A stretch of DNA of 64,000 bases from Streptomyces sulfonofaciens (GCF_014656295.1 NZ_BNCD01000016.1:1-64000), one strand, 5' to 3'. Numbered from the stretch's first letter, positions 35,141 through 44,172 are shown. Notes: generated by a model from the sequence alone, not told the origin. A program made the numbers and translations.

Positions 35141-35485
35141 CATCCTGAGCACCAGTTCGACGAGCGGGCGGGCGCCCCCGCCGAACCCTGCCCGCCGGAT
35201 CCGCCGCCCGGCCCTGCCCTCCGCCGCCCGGCTGCCGGCGGCCCGGAGCGAAGGGGCGCACCCGGGTGGCCGGGCCGCCGGAGTCCGCCACGGCGCACGC
35301 GGGCATCCACGGGCCACCACGGCGGCTGATCGCGCCAAGTACCGGCCCGGCACCGCAACGGAGCCCGATACGGGGAATCAACCGAGGAGGCGTCATCAGG
35401 TCACCTCACGAGACGCCCACCGCGCATCCGCCGATGACCGGCCGGGCCTTAGGCCGCGGCCGTCCTGTACTGGAGGTGAAGTCCC
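35141..35485. other. Promoter region of the lactonase operon
   Basis: 345 bases with no supported gene. The transcription start of the lactonase operon should lie in its right half. Confidence 0.4.
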
Positions 35486-36295
35486 ATGACCGCGAACAGG
35501 GTCCACGTACTGGGCTGCGGGGCGATGAGCTGCGACCTGACGTGGCTGCTGCTCAAGCCCGGCCGTACCATGCGCGCCCGCGGCGAGCGCGACCGGCCGG
35601 CCGAGTGGTATCCCTGCACGACCCACTGCGTACTCGTCGAGACCCCCGAGGGGACCCTGCTGTGGGACACGAGCTGCCCCCGCGACTGGGAGACCCGCTG
35701 GGCTCCCACCGGGCTGCAGGAGTTCTTCCCCTACGACCAGGTGAGCGACGAGGAGTACCTCGACGCGCGGCTCGGCCAGCTCGGCGTGGAGCCGCAGGAC
35801 ATCGACTACCTGGTCCTGTCCCATCTGCACTTCGACCACGCCGGGAACATCGGCATGTTCGCCGGCACCGGCGCGAGGCTGGTGTGCAACGACAAGGAGA
35901 AGGAGTTCGCCTTCGGCTTCGAGGGCGCCTTCAGCGGTGCGCACCTCAAGGCGGACTACGCGGCGTGCGACTTCGACACCGTCAGCGGCGACACGGAGAT
36001 CCTGCCCGGTGTCACCCTCATCGAGGCTCCCGGGCACACCCCCGGCACCATGGCGATGAAGGTCGACCTGCCGGAGACCGGGACGATGCTCTTCACGTCG
36101 GACGCCGTCTACATGGGCGACTCCTACGGCCCGCCCGCGGTCCCCGCCGCCATCGTCGACGACCTCCCCGCCTGGTACGGCTCGGTGGAGAAGATCCGCG
36201 GCATCGCCGAGAGGTCGAACGCCACCGTCGTCTTCGGCCACGACGCCGAGCAACTACGCTCGATGCGGCTCGCCCCCGGTGGCTTCTACGCCTGA
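35486..36295 (+). CDS. Metallo-beta-lactamase-fold lactonase (AiiA/AttM-like)
   Basis: 269 residues. The dinuclear zinc motif HxHxDH is intact (LSHLHFDHAGNIG), with further ligand His in APGHTPGTMA, Asp in FTSDAVY and His in FGHDAEQ. The family opens N-acyl-homoserine lactones and gamma-butyrolactone. Gram-positive actinomycetes signal with gamma-butyrolactones, which makes these possible substrates. ATG at 35486 follows GGAGGTGAA. It is followed 87 bases later by the Fe-dependent enzyme gene. Confidence 0.82.
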   Translation: MTANRVHVLGCGAMSCDLTWLLLKPGRTMRARGERDRPAEWYPCTTHCVLVETPEGTLLWDTSCPRDWETRWAPTGLQEFFPYDQVSDEEYLDARLGQLGVEPQDIDYLVLSHLHFDHAGNIGMFAGTGARLVCNDKEKEFAFGFEGAFSGAHLKADYAACDFDTVSGDTEILPGVTLIEAPGHTPGTMAMKVDLPETGTMLFTSDAVYMGDSYGPPAVPAAIVDDLPAWYGSVEKIRGIAERSNATVVFGHDAEQLRSMRLAPGGFYA

Positions 36296-36382
36296 TCGGC
36301 CGCCCGGTCGGCCGCCATGTCAGTGCCCGGCACCGTCCGGCCGCGCCGCCGGGGACCGATCCGATCCCGAGGAGGGATGGGT

Positions 36383-37672
36383 ATGCACAGCAGCGTTCCG
36401 ACCGGATGCGAGTCCGTCTTCACCTACGGCGCCCCCGCGCTGAAGTTCGGGCCGGGAGCATCCGACGAGATCGGCTTCGACCTCGCCCAGCACGGGGTCC
36501 GCCGGGTGCTCGTGATCACCGACAGCGGCGTGGCCGCCACGGGCGCGCCGCACCGCATCGCCGAACGGATGACACCGTTCGGCATGGAAGCGCGCGTCTT
36601 CGACGGCGTGCACGTGGAGCCCACCGACGCCAGCCTGCGGCAGGCGGTCGACCACGCGCTGGCGTCAGGCCCGTGGGACGCCTTCGTGGCGGTGGGCGGC
36701 GGCTCCAGCATCGACACCGCCAAGGCCGTCAACCTGCTCACCACCAACCCCGGCGAGCTGCTGGACTACATCAACGCACCGGTGGGCAGGGCACGGGTCC
36801 CCGTGCACCCGCTCAAGCCACTCGTCGCGGTCCCCACCACCACGGGAACCGGCTCGGAGAGCACCGCCGTCTGCGTGCTCGACGTCCTCGACCTGAAGGT
36901 CAAGACCGGCATTAGCCACGCACGGCTGCGGCCCACGCTCGCGGTCATCGACCCGGAACTGACCTTCACCCAGCCCTCCGGGGTGACCGCCGCCGCCGGC
37001 ATGGACATCCTGTGCCACGCACTGGAGAGCTACACGGCGCGCCCCTACGACGCCTACCCGCGCAAGCGCCCTGAGCAGCGCGTGCCGTACTGCGGCGCCA
37101 ACCCGATCTCCGACGCGTGGTCGGAACGGGCCCTGGGCCTGCTCGCACAGTCCTTCCGCACCGCGGTACGCGACGGCGACGACCCCGAGGCCCGCTTCGA
37201 CATGGCGCTGGCGGCGACCTTCGCCGGCCTGGGGTTCGGCAACGCCGGCGTGCACATCCCGCACGCCAACGCCTACCCGATCGCCGGGCGGGTGAAGGAC
37301 TTCCACCCCGCCGGGTACCCCGCTCACGAGCCGATGGTGCCGCACGGCATGGCCGTCTCGCTCACCGCGCCGGAGGCCTTCCGCTTCACCTTCACCGCCC
37401 AGCCCGAGCGGCACATCCGGGCCGCGGAGCTGCTCGCCCCGCGGATGGCGCCTGCCGTCGCCCCCGCCGAGCGCCTGCCGACCGCCGTCGAGCAGCTCAT
37501 GCGCGAGGTCGGCATGCCCAACGGGATCGGCGGTGTCGGCTACGGCAGGGGCGACATCCCCGCACTGGTGGAAGGCGCCATGAAACAGCAGCGGCTGCTG
37601 TCCACCGCGCCGCGCGCGGTCAGCGAGGACGACCTCGCCGGCATCTTCGAGCGCTCACTGTCTCTGTGGTGA
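36383..37672 (+). CDS. Iron-containing alcohol dehydrogenase, hydroxyacid-oxoacid transhydrogenase type
   Basis: 429 residues. NAD-binding GGGSSIDTAKAVNL, family signature TTTGTGSESTAVCVL, and iron-binding His in GMDILCHALESY, HIPHANAYP and VPHGMAVS. The insertion around YDAYPRKRPEQRVPYCGANP and the length fit the ADHFE1/HOT subgroup, which oxidises 4-hydroxybutyrate using 2-oxoglutarate. That is the next step after gamma-butyrolactone hydrolysis. ATG at 36383 follows GAGGAGG; readings from 36317 or 36377 are less well placed. Confidence 0.82.
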   Translation: MHSSVPTGCESVFTYGAPALKFGPGASDEIGFDLAQHGVRRVLVITDSGVAATGAPHRIAERMTPFGMEARVFDGVHVEPTDASLRQAVDHALASGPWDAFVAVGGGSSIDTAKAVNLLTTNPGELLDYINAPVGRARVPVHPLKPLVAVPTTTGTGSESTAVCVLDVLDLKVKTGISHARLRPTLAVIDPELTFTQPSGVTAAAGMDILCHALESYTARPYDAYPRKRPEQRVPYCGANPISDAWSERALGLLAQSFRTAVRDGDDPEARFDMALAATFAGLGFGNAGVHIPHANAYPIAGRVKDFHPAGYPAHEPMVPHGMAVSLTAPEAFRFTFTAQPERHIRAAELLAPRMAPAVAPAERLPTAVEQLMREVGMPNGIGGVGYGRGDIPALVEGAMKQQRLLSTAPRAVSEDDLAGIFERSLSLW

Positions 37673-37684
37673 GGTGAGGACGCC

Positions 37685-38209
37685 ATGGCCATCTACGAAC
37701 TCGCCTGCGCGAGGGGGCACCGCTTCGAGGTGATCCAGTCGTTCACCGCTCCGCTGCCGAGCTGCCCCGAGTGCGGCGGCGCGACCCGCAAGATCCCCAG
37801 CAGCTTCGCGATCGGCGGCACGGCCACCGTGCCACCGCCACCGGAGCGGATGCCGCAGACCTGGAAGGGGACCCACCGCGGCGACCGCGACTACGTCACC
37901 GCCCTGCGGTCCATGGCCGAGGCCCGGCAGAAGCTGGAGGACAAGCACCCCGAGCTCGCCGGCGACCGGCGCCCGATCCTCGCCCACGAAGGCAGGTACG
38001 AAGCGGCCCCCCTGCGCGCCGGTGACATGCCGCCCGCCCCCGCCCCCACCGGCACGGCCGGCCCCGGCGGGAGCCACGCTCATCAGCACGGGCACGGGCA
38101 CGGGCACGGGCATGGGCACGGGCACGGGCATGGGTACGGGCACGGGTCCGGCGGGGCGGAAGGCCCAGCACCGGGTAACGGCCCGTCGGAGGGCGAGCGG
38201 CCCACGTGA
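37685..38209 (+). CDS. FmdB-type zinc-ribbon protein with His-Gly tail
   Basis: 174 residues. N-terminal zinc ribbon MAIYELACARGHRFEVIQSF, then CPECGG; the usual first CxxC is replaced by C-x3-H. A central helical part follows (EARQKLEDKHPEL). The C-terminus has a run of about ten His alternating with Gly (HGHGHGHGHG). Such tails bind nickel, zinc or iron in metallochaperones. It starts 12 bases after the Fe-dependent enzyme stop, so a metal-delivery role is possible but inferred. Confidence 0.8.
   Translation: MAIYELACARGHRFEVIQSFTAPLPSCPECGGATRKIPSSFAIGGTATVPPPPERMPQTWKGTHRGDRDYVTALRSMAEARQKLEDKHPELAGDRRPILAHEGRYEAAPLRAGDMPPAPAPTGTAGPGGSHAHQHGHGHGHGHGHGHGHGYGHGSGGAEGPAPGNGPSEGERPT
38090..38151. 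repeat. GGGCAC/GGGCAT hexamer repeat within coding sequence
   Basis: About ten hexamers encoding the His-Gly tail of the zinc-ribbon protein; length likely varies between strains. Confidence 0.8.
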
Positions 38210-38369
38210 CCAGCGGCACCGCCGGGAGCGCCCCCTGCCCCTCGGCCGGGCGCGAACGGGCTCGGGCCGCGCCCTGGCCGACGGGCACGGCACGCCCCCT
38301 GCCGGCGCCGCCTCGTCCGCCGCGCCCTCCGCCGGGCTGGTCGACCTCTTTCCGGGCAGGCTGGGGGCC

Positions 38370-38762
38370 ATGGACATCAACTGTGTGATCGTCGACTCCA
38401 CCGATCCGGATCGGCTGGCGGCCTTCTGGAGCGCACTGCTCGACCGGCCGGTGGTCGGGAGGTCCGGACCGTACGTCTGGCTCGAACGCAGGAACGGGCT
38501 GGGCGTGGGCTTCCAACGCGCCGACGGTTCCAAGGCGGGGAAGAACCGGCTGCACCTGGATCTGGAGGCGGGGGACCCGGCAGCCGAGCAGGCCAGGGTG
38601 GAGGCACTGGGCGGGCGGCGGCTGGCCGAGTACGACCCCGGAGGCTTCCTCGTCATGGCCGATCCCGAGGGCAACGAGTTCTGCATCATCCCCAAGGGCT
38701 CGTTCGAGATCGACGACGAGGGCCGAGCCGACTACCTGACCGGGACCGCGGAGGCCACCTGA
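38370..38762 (+). CDS. VOC-family (glyoxalase-like) protein
   Basis: 130 residues. Two beta-alpha-beta-beta-beta modules: INCVIVDSTDPDRLAAFWSA and the second with DPEGNEFCII. Metal-ligand-like positions include His in NRLHLDLEA and Glu in GNEFC. The VOC superfamily covers glyoxalases, dioxygenases and resistance proteins; the substrate cannot be told. The ATG at 38370 is the natural start at the first strand. It may end the lactonase operon (160-base gap). Confidence 0.78.
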   Translation: MDINCVIVDSTDPDRLAAFWSALLDRPVVGRSGPYVWLERRNGLGVGFQRADGSKAGKNRLHLDLEAGDPAAEQARVEALGGRRLAEYDPGGFLVMADPEGNEFCIIPKGSFEIDDEGRADYLTGTAEAT

Positions 38763-38916
38763 CCCAGGCCGGCGGCCGGATGAACCCCGCCCTCCGGGCA
38801 CGGGGACGGAGCTGAGAGTTCCGTTTCGTACGCTTTCGTCCTCTGGTGCCGCTGACGCCTCCGTCTCCGGCGCCGCGCTGTGCCCTGTGTGCCCTGACAA
38901 GCGGAAGGCGGCGGCT

Positions 38917-39053
38917 GTGGCAGACGAACAGGTTCTCAGAGCCCAGAAGTGGGTGAACGCCAACTACGGCGGCGTTGCCGGCTATGTGCGCTGCGCGGAG
39001 GACGGACAGACCGGCTGGGGGACCATGAACTCCCTGATCATGGCACTCCACCC
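38917..39053 (+). pseudogene. 5' fragment of the DUF1906 gene, separated by a frameshifting deletion
   Basis: Starts GTG with GGAAGG before it. Encodes a first peptidoglycan-binding-like repeat: DEQVLRAQKWVNANYGGVAG, then YVRCAEDGQTGWGTMNSLIM. It then loses frame at about 39050, where the downstream frame resumes with TLNMDAYVVVAGG. Relatives that I recall have about 90 more residues between these parts, so an internal deletion removed them and broke the frame. Confidence 0.65.
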
Positions 39054-39058
39054 TCAAC

Positions 39059-41071
39059 ATGGACGCCTACGTCGTCGTGGCCGGAGGCTCCGACGGGATC
39101 CGCGCGATCCAGCAGTGGCTCAACGGAGGCTACTGGACCCGCGACGCCTACAACCTCGGCCCCTGCGACGGCATCTACTCCCGCGACGTCCAGAAGTCGC
39201 TGATGATCGCTCTCCAGTACGAGCTGGGCATCTCCGCCCCCAACGGCAACTTCGGCCCCGCCACCCAGGAGGGTCTGAAGGCGCACACCCTCACCCAGGG
39301 CAACTCCGGGGTCTTCGTCCAGCTCTTCTCCGCCGCGTGCGTCTTCAACTCCCCGACCTACGACACGGAGGGCGACCCCGTCGAGACGACCTGGCGGTCG
39401 TCCTACGACTCGGGCCTCACCGAATGGGTCTCGGTCTTCCAGCGGTTCAACCTACTGACCGACAACGGCAGCGGCGACTACCGGACCTGGGCCCAGCTCC
39501 TGGTCTCCATGGGCGACCCCGACCGTCCCGCGACCGGATCGGACACACGGTTCGAGATCACCAGCTCCCGCGCCAAGTGGCTGTACGACAACGGTTACCG
39601 GTTCGTCGGACGCTACATCTACGACCCGCCCGGCTCCACCCTCGACAAGGAGATAAAGCCGGGTGAGCTGGACACCATCTTCAGCAACGGCCTCGCGGTC
39701 TTTCCGATCTACCAGGACAACGCACGCCAGCTCGCGGACTTCACCTACAGCAACGGCTACCAGCACGGTCTGAACGCACACAAGTGCGCCGCCGGCTACG
39801 GCTTCAACCGGGGCACCACCATCTACTTCGCCGTCGACTACGACGCGACCGGCGAGGAGATCAGAAGTGCCGTCGTGCCGTACTTCCACGGTGTGCAGGC
39901 CGCCCTCGCCGGCCAGGGCAAGGTGTACACGCACGGGGTGTACGGCTCCAGGAACGTCTGCAGCACGGTCAGCAACGAGACGTTCGCACGCTTCTCGTTC
40001 GTCTCCGGCATGTCGTGGGGGTTCTCTGGGAACCTCGGCTTCCCCATCCCGCGGAACTGGTCCTTCAACCAGATCAAGGAATTCCAGGTGGCCACCGGCT
40101 CCGACACGTTCGACCTGGACCGCGACGTCGTCTCCGGCATCGACCACGGCGTCTCCTCGGTGAAGGGCGCGGGTGGACCTGCCGACGACTTCATCGCCTA
40201 CGTCCAACGGCTGTACGACCTTGCCGGGGCCTACGGGGCCGGCGGCCAGCGGCGCAGCCAGCTCGTCATGGAGTACATACGCCACTACACGTACGGGAAC
40301 AAGGGCCCGTTGAACAAGTTCGGCTGGTGGTACCTCATCGGCGGCTACGACACCGGGTTCGTGGACTACTGCAACTCCAACGGCATGAAGATCAGGGAGT
40401 CCTTCACCGACCCCTACACCGGCTACCAACTCGGTGCCGAGCACATGATGGCCACGGCCAACGCGCACCTGCTGACCGACCAGCCGGCCGACAAGGGCAC
40501 CGCCAACGGAGGGGACGTGGGCGGCTGGGCCGGTGACCTGATGACGTTCTGGGCCGACTGGCGCAACTCGGAAGAGCAGTACGCCGACCCCCTGCAGTTC
40601 GCCCACGACAAGCTCGCGGTCCCCGGTGTCGCCTCGTCATTCGGCTTCAACGACCTCATCGAGGACGCCGACGGGTATCATCTCGCCCGGGCCGTCCGGG
40701 GCGGCAGGAACATCGTCGACGCCGTGAAGGACCACTACAACGGTGGCCTCGGCCTCAGCCGCTTCAACGACTACTTCACCCGGAGGTGGGGCGGTGCCGC
40801 AGCATGCAAGTCCTCCGCCCACCAGGCCCTGACCACACTGGACGCAACCCTGTCAGCCGCCCAGGTCTACCTCATCACCGGTGCCGGAGCAGCACTCCCG
40901 GCGGACTACGCGAGCCTCCCCGGGGGCCCCGAGAAGCTCGGCAGTTTCGAGCAGGGCTTCGTCGACGCCCTACTGGCTCGCCTGGGGATGGAGAAGCGCA
41001 ACGCGTCCCTCTACCGGGAGAACCACGAAAAGTACCTCACAGCGGCGCGCACACGCTCCGCCCGGACCTAG
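39059..41071 (+). CDS. DUF1906 (Rv2525c-like glycoside-hydrolase-like) protein, N-terminally broken
   Basis: 670 residues from the ATG at 39059. A peptidoglycan-binding-like repeat (about 10-85) is followed by the DUF1906 domain (about 155-365: YRFVGRYIYDPPGS, TIYFAVDYDATGEEI, YTHGVYGSRNVC). That domain resembles GH25 lysozymes and probably acts on cell-wall glycan. A 300-residue C-terminal domain of unknown function follows (starts DDFIAYVQRLYDLAGAYG). No ribosome site precedes the ATG; the natural start is the fragment at 38917. Expression is doubtful. Confidence 0.72.
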   Translation: MDAYVVVAGGSDGIRAIQQWLNGGYWTRDAYNLGPCDGIYSRDVQKSLMIALQYELGISAPNGNFGPATQEGLKAHTLTQGNSGVFVQLFSAACVFNSPTYDTEGDPVETTWRSSYDSGLTEWVSVFQRFNLLTDNGSGDYRTWAQLLVSMGDPDRPATGSDTRFEITSSRAKWLYDNGYRFVGRYIYDPPGSTLDKEIKPGELDTIFSNGLAVFPIYQDNARQLADFTYSNGYQHGLNAHKCAAGYGFNRGTTIYFAVDYDATGEEIRSAVVPYFHGVQAALAGQGKVYTHGVYGSRNVCSTVSNETFARFSFVSGMSWGFSGNLGFPIPRNWSFNQIKEFQVATGSDTFDLDRDVVSGIDHGVSSVKGAGGPADDFIAYVQRLYDLAGAYGAGGQRRSQLVMEYIRHYTYGNKGPLNKFGWWYLIGGYDTGFVDYCNSNGMKIRESFTDPYTGYQLGAEHMMATANAHLLTDQPADKGTANGGDVGGWAGDLMTFWADWRNSEEQYADPLQFAHDKLAVPGVASSFGFNDLIEDADGYHLARAVRGGRNIVDAVKDHYNGGLGLSRFNDYFTRRWGGAAACKSSAHQALTTLDATLSAAQVYLITGAGAALPADYASLPGGPEKLGSFEQGFVDALLARLGMEKRNASLYRENHEKYLTAARTRSART

Positions 41072-41087
41072 CAGGTAGAGCAGCGGT

Positions 41088-41537
41088 ATGAAGCAAGCCG
41101 GGGCCATCGCCGTGGCGGTGATCCTTCTCGTGTGGCTGGTGTGGAACCTGTGGAACCTCTTGCGCATCGCGGGCGGTCTGCGAACCGGGTCCTGGCGGCG
41201 CCCGATGTGGTGGGCACGCGTGTGCTCCGTCTCGCTCCTCGCCGGCCTCGCGTCCTGGCTCCGGGGCGCGTTCAGCGGGGGCCTGGACATCAGGGAGGCA
41301 TGCCAGTTCGTCCATCACGAGCACTACGACGCGGCCTACTGGCAGGCCCATGCCCGCGAGTTCCGGAAGCTGTTCCCGCTGCACAGCAAGTGCAACGCGC
41401 ATGTCGACCTGGTCCCCGCATGGGTCAATCCGGCCGTCGTGAGCTGCGCCGCCGTCTCACTGGCCGCTGCCGCCGTCCTCCTGTGGTTCGCCGTCGCACC
41501 CCTCACCCGCGTGCCCCGGGGCAGGAACGGGGCCTGA
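41088..41537 (+). CDS. Small membrane protein with extracytoplasmic Cys/His loop
   Basis: 149 residues. Membrane helices at about 5-28 (IAVAVILLVWLVWNLWNLL), 40-60 and 115-138 (VVSCAAVSLAAAAVLLWFAV), with a loop of about 55 residues containing CQFVHHEHYDAAYW and KCNAHVD. No family recognised. ATG at 41088 lies 6 bases after TAGAGC (41076-41081), suggesting a leaderless transcript. It begins 16 bases after the DUF1906 stop. Confidence 0.65.
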   Translation: MKQAGAIAVAVILLVWLVWNLWNLLRIAGGLRTGSWRRPMWWARVCSVSLLAGLASWLRGAFSGGLDIREACQFVHHEHYDAAYWQAHAREFRKLFPLHSKCNAHVDLVPAWVNPAVVSCAAVSLAAAAVLLWFAVAPLTRVPRGRNGA

Positions 41538-41861
41538 ACCCGGCCGGCCGGTCACGGCGTCCTGCCGCTGCACGCCACCGGCCCGCGCGGTGCGGGCCCG
41601 TGCCCAACCGGGCGGGCGGCCCCGGTGACGCCGTGTGATCCGGATGCGATGATGACCGGCGACAAGGCGACGGAGATCCGAGGCGGTCGGTGTGCGTCCG
41701 GTGCGGTCCCGTGCCCGTGCCCGGCGAGCGGCCCCGGCGGGCCGCTGCCCGCGGGCGGCGGGGGACCGGGATCGGCACGGCCCGGGAGCCGGGCGGCCCA
41801 CGCGGTCGCCTCCTCGGCACACCCCGGGGGCGGATCTCCCGGGAGAGAGGAAGGGTGCGGC
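41538..41861. other. Gap before the ferredoxin-like gene
   Basis: 324 bases without a recognised gene or RNA. Very GC-rich; possible promoter of the iron-sulfur pair. Confidence 0.4.
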
Positions 41862-42266
41862 ATGCCCGCGAGGCCGGCCGGAAGGGCGCGCGATCACGCG
41901 GCGCAGGGCGCGGGGGACCGCGCTGCACCGTGCCGGGTCGTCGTGTGCCGGGACTGCTGCTGCGGCAGCCCCAAGGTGGCCGGCGTCGACCACGCCGCGC
42001 AGACCGCGCGTCTGCGGGCGGCGGTCCCGGTGCGCGTCTCGGCCTGTCTGGACGTGTGCGAGCGGGCCAACGTCATCGTCGTGCAGCCCTCCGCCGCCGG
42101 CCGGGCCGCCGGTGCGCGGCCGGTCTGGCTGGGGCTGGTCAACGACCCGGACGCCACCGAGGACATCATCTCCTGGGTGGCCGCGGGCGGTCCCGGCGTC
42201 GCGCCGCCGCCGGAGATACTCGACCTGTACGCCTTCCCGCCGCCGCGGGGCCGCACGTCCCCCTGA
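41862..42266 (+). CDS. Thioredoxin-fold (2Fe-2S) ferredoxin-like protein
   Basis: 134 residues. Cys pattern of the thioredoxin-like [2Fe-2S] family: VVVCRDCCCGSPKVAG in the first half and VSACLDVCERANVIVVQP in the second. This fold resembles the small electron carriers that sit with CobW, nitrate or siderophore systems. ATG at 41862 follows GAGAGGAAGGG. The FhuF-like gene downstream suggests that it supplies electrons for ferric-siderophore reduction or cobalamin metabolism. Confidence 0.8.
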   Translation: MPARPAGRARDHAAQGAGDRAAPCRVVVCRDCCCGSPKVAGVDHAAQTARLRAAVPVRVSACLDVCERANVIVVQPSAAGRAAGARPVWLGLVNDPDATEDIISWVAAGGPGVAPPPEILDLYAFPPPRGRTSP

Positions 42267-42368
42267 GGCCACGCAGCCCCGGCGCACCCCGGTGCCCGCC
42301 GCAGGGCCGGGGCGAGGGGGCACCCCCCGGACTCCCTCCGGACCCACCCCAGCCGAACAGCTCAGGAG

Positions 42369-42438
42369 GACGCCCTCCCGCCCGGACCGGAAGACGCCAT
42401 CCGCCCGGACCGGATGACGCCCTCCCGCCGAACCGACC
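42369..42438. repeat. Three imperfect 23/24-base tandem repeats
   Basis: Each unit starts GACGCC and continues TCCGCCCGGACCGGA-like. Units at 42369-42392, 42393-42415 and 42416-42438 (the last more diverged), between the two iron-sulfur genes. Confidence 0.8.
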
Positions 42439-42459
42439 CGGAGAAGGAGGCATCCCGAC

Positions 42460-43146
42460 ATGTCCGGATCCGCGCGGGCGACCACGGCGGCCGTGGCCGC
42501 GGCCCTGCACGACGTGGCGGCCCTGGGCGGTTTCTTCGCCCTGCGGGTCGCCGGTCCCGGCCGGGGCTGGCACCCCGTCCGGCAGTCCTACGCCCGCGGC
42601 TTCGCCGACATGGCCGGGGCCGTCACCGCCCGGTACGGCACCCGGGAACCGCGTGTCGGCGTCTCCATCGCCCAGTTGGGGCACGCCGCACGCCTCTGGT
42701 CGCCCGCGCTGGCCTGCACGCTGCTCCACGGCATCGTTCCCGACCTGACCGAGGTGCAGCGTGCCGACGACGGCCAGGACCTTCGGCTGCCCCGGCCGGC
42801 CGGCTGGCGCGCCGACCGGCTCCCGCACCTCGCCGGCGCTCTGAACGAGCAGGTCATGGGCCTGCTGGGCGCATTCGAAAGCGGACTCGGCGTCAAGATC
42901 GCTCCACGACTGCTGGACGGGAACGCCGCCTCCGCACTCGTCGGTTCCGCCGCGGTGCTGCTGGCGGCCCGCCCGAACCTGCGCGCCCCCCTCATCCGAC
43001 TCACGACGGAGCTGCTCGGCACCGGACGGCTCGCGGGCACCGGCCACCTCACCGGCCCCGGCCTGGCCTTCCGCCGCCGGAGCTGCTGCCTATACTACCG
43101 CCTCCCGGGCGGTGGGAAGTGCGGGGACTGCTGCCTGACCGGCTGA
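42460..43146 (+). CDS. FhuF-like ferric-siderophore reductase ([2Fe-2S])
   Basis: 228 residues. The C-terminus carries the hallmark CC-x10-CxxC cluster site (RRSCCLYYRLPGGGKCGDCC), as in FhuF. The N-terminal 190 residues form the helical FhuF-like domain, with an IAxQLGHAARLWSPALACT-type segment. It probably reduces iron in siderophores in the cytoplasm. ATG at 42460 follows GGAGAAGGAGG. Separated by 193 bases of repeats from the ferredoxin-like gene. Confidence 0.82.
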   Translation: MSGSARATTAAVAAALHDVAALGGFFALRVAGPGRGWHPVRQSYARGFADMAGAVTARYGTREPRVGVSIAQLGHAARLWSPALACTLLHGIVPDLTEVQRADDGQDLRLPRPAGWRADRLPHLAGALNEQVMGLLGAFESGLGVKIAPRLLDGNAASALVGSAAVLLAARPNLRAPLIRLTTELLGTGRLAGTGHLTGPGLAFRRRSCCLYYRLPGGGKCGDCCLTG

Positions 43147-43242
43147 GGGCCACCGGACGCGGCAGTACGCGCCGGCGGCCGCCGGGGTGCGCCGCGGGAG
43201 ACCGGTGCAGGCCCGGCCGCCGCCGCCCGGGTGGGCATCACC

Positions 43243-44172
43243 TCACGGGCCCGTCGCGCCGGGGAACGGACGTGCCTCGGCCGCCGTCACCGCGTCCCCG
43301 GCCCGCACCCCGTGCAGGACCTGGGCCAGTACCTCCGCCCCGCGCACCACGCGGGGACCGGGACGGTTGAAGTAGGACGGCCCGTCCAGGACCCAGACGC
43401 GTCCGGACCGTACGGCGGGCAGGTCGGACCAGCCGGGCAGGCGGGTCAGCAACCCGGCCTCCCGCACGGTCCGCTCGGGCGGGAAGCCGCACGGCATGAC
43501 CAGCACCACGTCGGGCCGCGCGGCGTGCACGGCGTCCCAGGTCGTCGACGCGGTGTGCTCACCGGGCGCGGCGAGCAGCGGATCGCCGCCGGCGGCGGTG
43601 ATCTGCTCGGGCACCCAGTGCCCGGCCGGCCACAGCGGGTCGAGCCATTCGATGGCCGCCACCCGGGGCCGGGCACGGGCGGCCACCGACGCGCGGACCG
43701 CTTCCAGACGGGCCCGCAGCGCGTCCCGGCGCTGCTCGGCCCGCTCCCGTACGCCGAGCAGTTCGCCGACGGTGACCAGGCACTCCAGTACGTCGTCGAG
43801 GGTGCGCGGTTCGAGGCTGAGGACGCGGGTGTCGGAGTCCAGCAGTCGCACGGTGCTGCTGACCTTCTCGTAGGAGACCGCGCACACGTCGCACAGGTCC
43901 TGCGTGAGCACCACGTCGGGGGCGAGGGAAGCCAGGGCCCCGGCGTCGAGGGTGTAGAGGGACGAGCCGGAGTGCGCGGAGCCGCCGACCGCGTCCGAGA
44001 TCTCCCGGCTGCTGAGGGCGTCCTGGTCGAGGCCGGTGCCGGTCACCACCGGCACCGACGCCACCTCGCGCGGGGGCCAGTCGCACTCGTGCGTGCGTCC
44101 GACCAACTGCGCGGACAGGCCGAGTTCGGCGACGATGTCGGTCGCGGCGGGCAGCAGGGACACGATGCGCAT
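43243..44172 (-). CDS. BtuF-like cobalamin/metal-chelate-binding protein without signal peptide
   Basis: 309 residues. Two-lobed helical-backbone binding protein: MRIVSLLPAATDIVAELGLS with VGRTHECDWPP, VVLTQDLCDVCAVSY, then AIEWLDPLWPAGHWVPEQIT. BtuF homologues bind vitamin B12 outside the cell. Here there is no signal peptide or lipobox, which is common in one soluble subgroup. -10-like TAGAGT lies 7 bases before the ATG, so the mRNA may be leaderless and no B12 riboswitch fits. No transporter genes adjoin. Confidence 0.78.
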   Translation of the reverse strand: MRIVSLLPAATDIVAELGLSAQLVGRTHECDWPPREVASVPVVTGTGLDQDALSSREISDAVGGSAHSGSSLYTLDAGALASLAPDVVLTQDLCDVCAVSYEKVSSTVRLLDSDTRVLSLEPRTLDDVLECLVTVGELLGVRERAEQRRDALRARLEAVRASVAARARPRVAAIEWLDPLWPAGHWVPEQITAAGGDPLLAAPGEHTASTTWDAVHAARPDVVLVMPCGFPPERTVREAGLLTRLPGWSDLPAVRSGRVWVLDGPSYFNRPGPRVVRGAEVLAQVLHGVRAGDAVTAAEARPFPGATGP

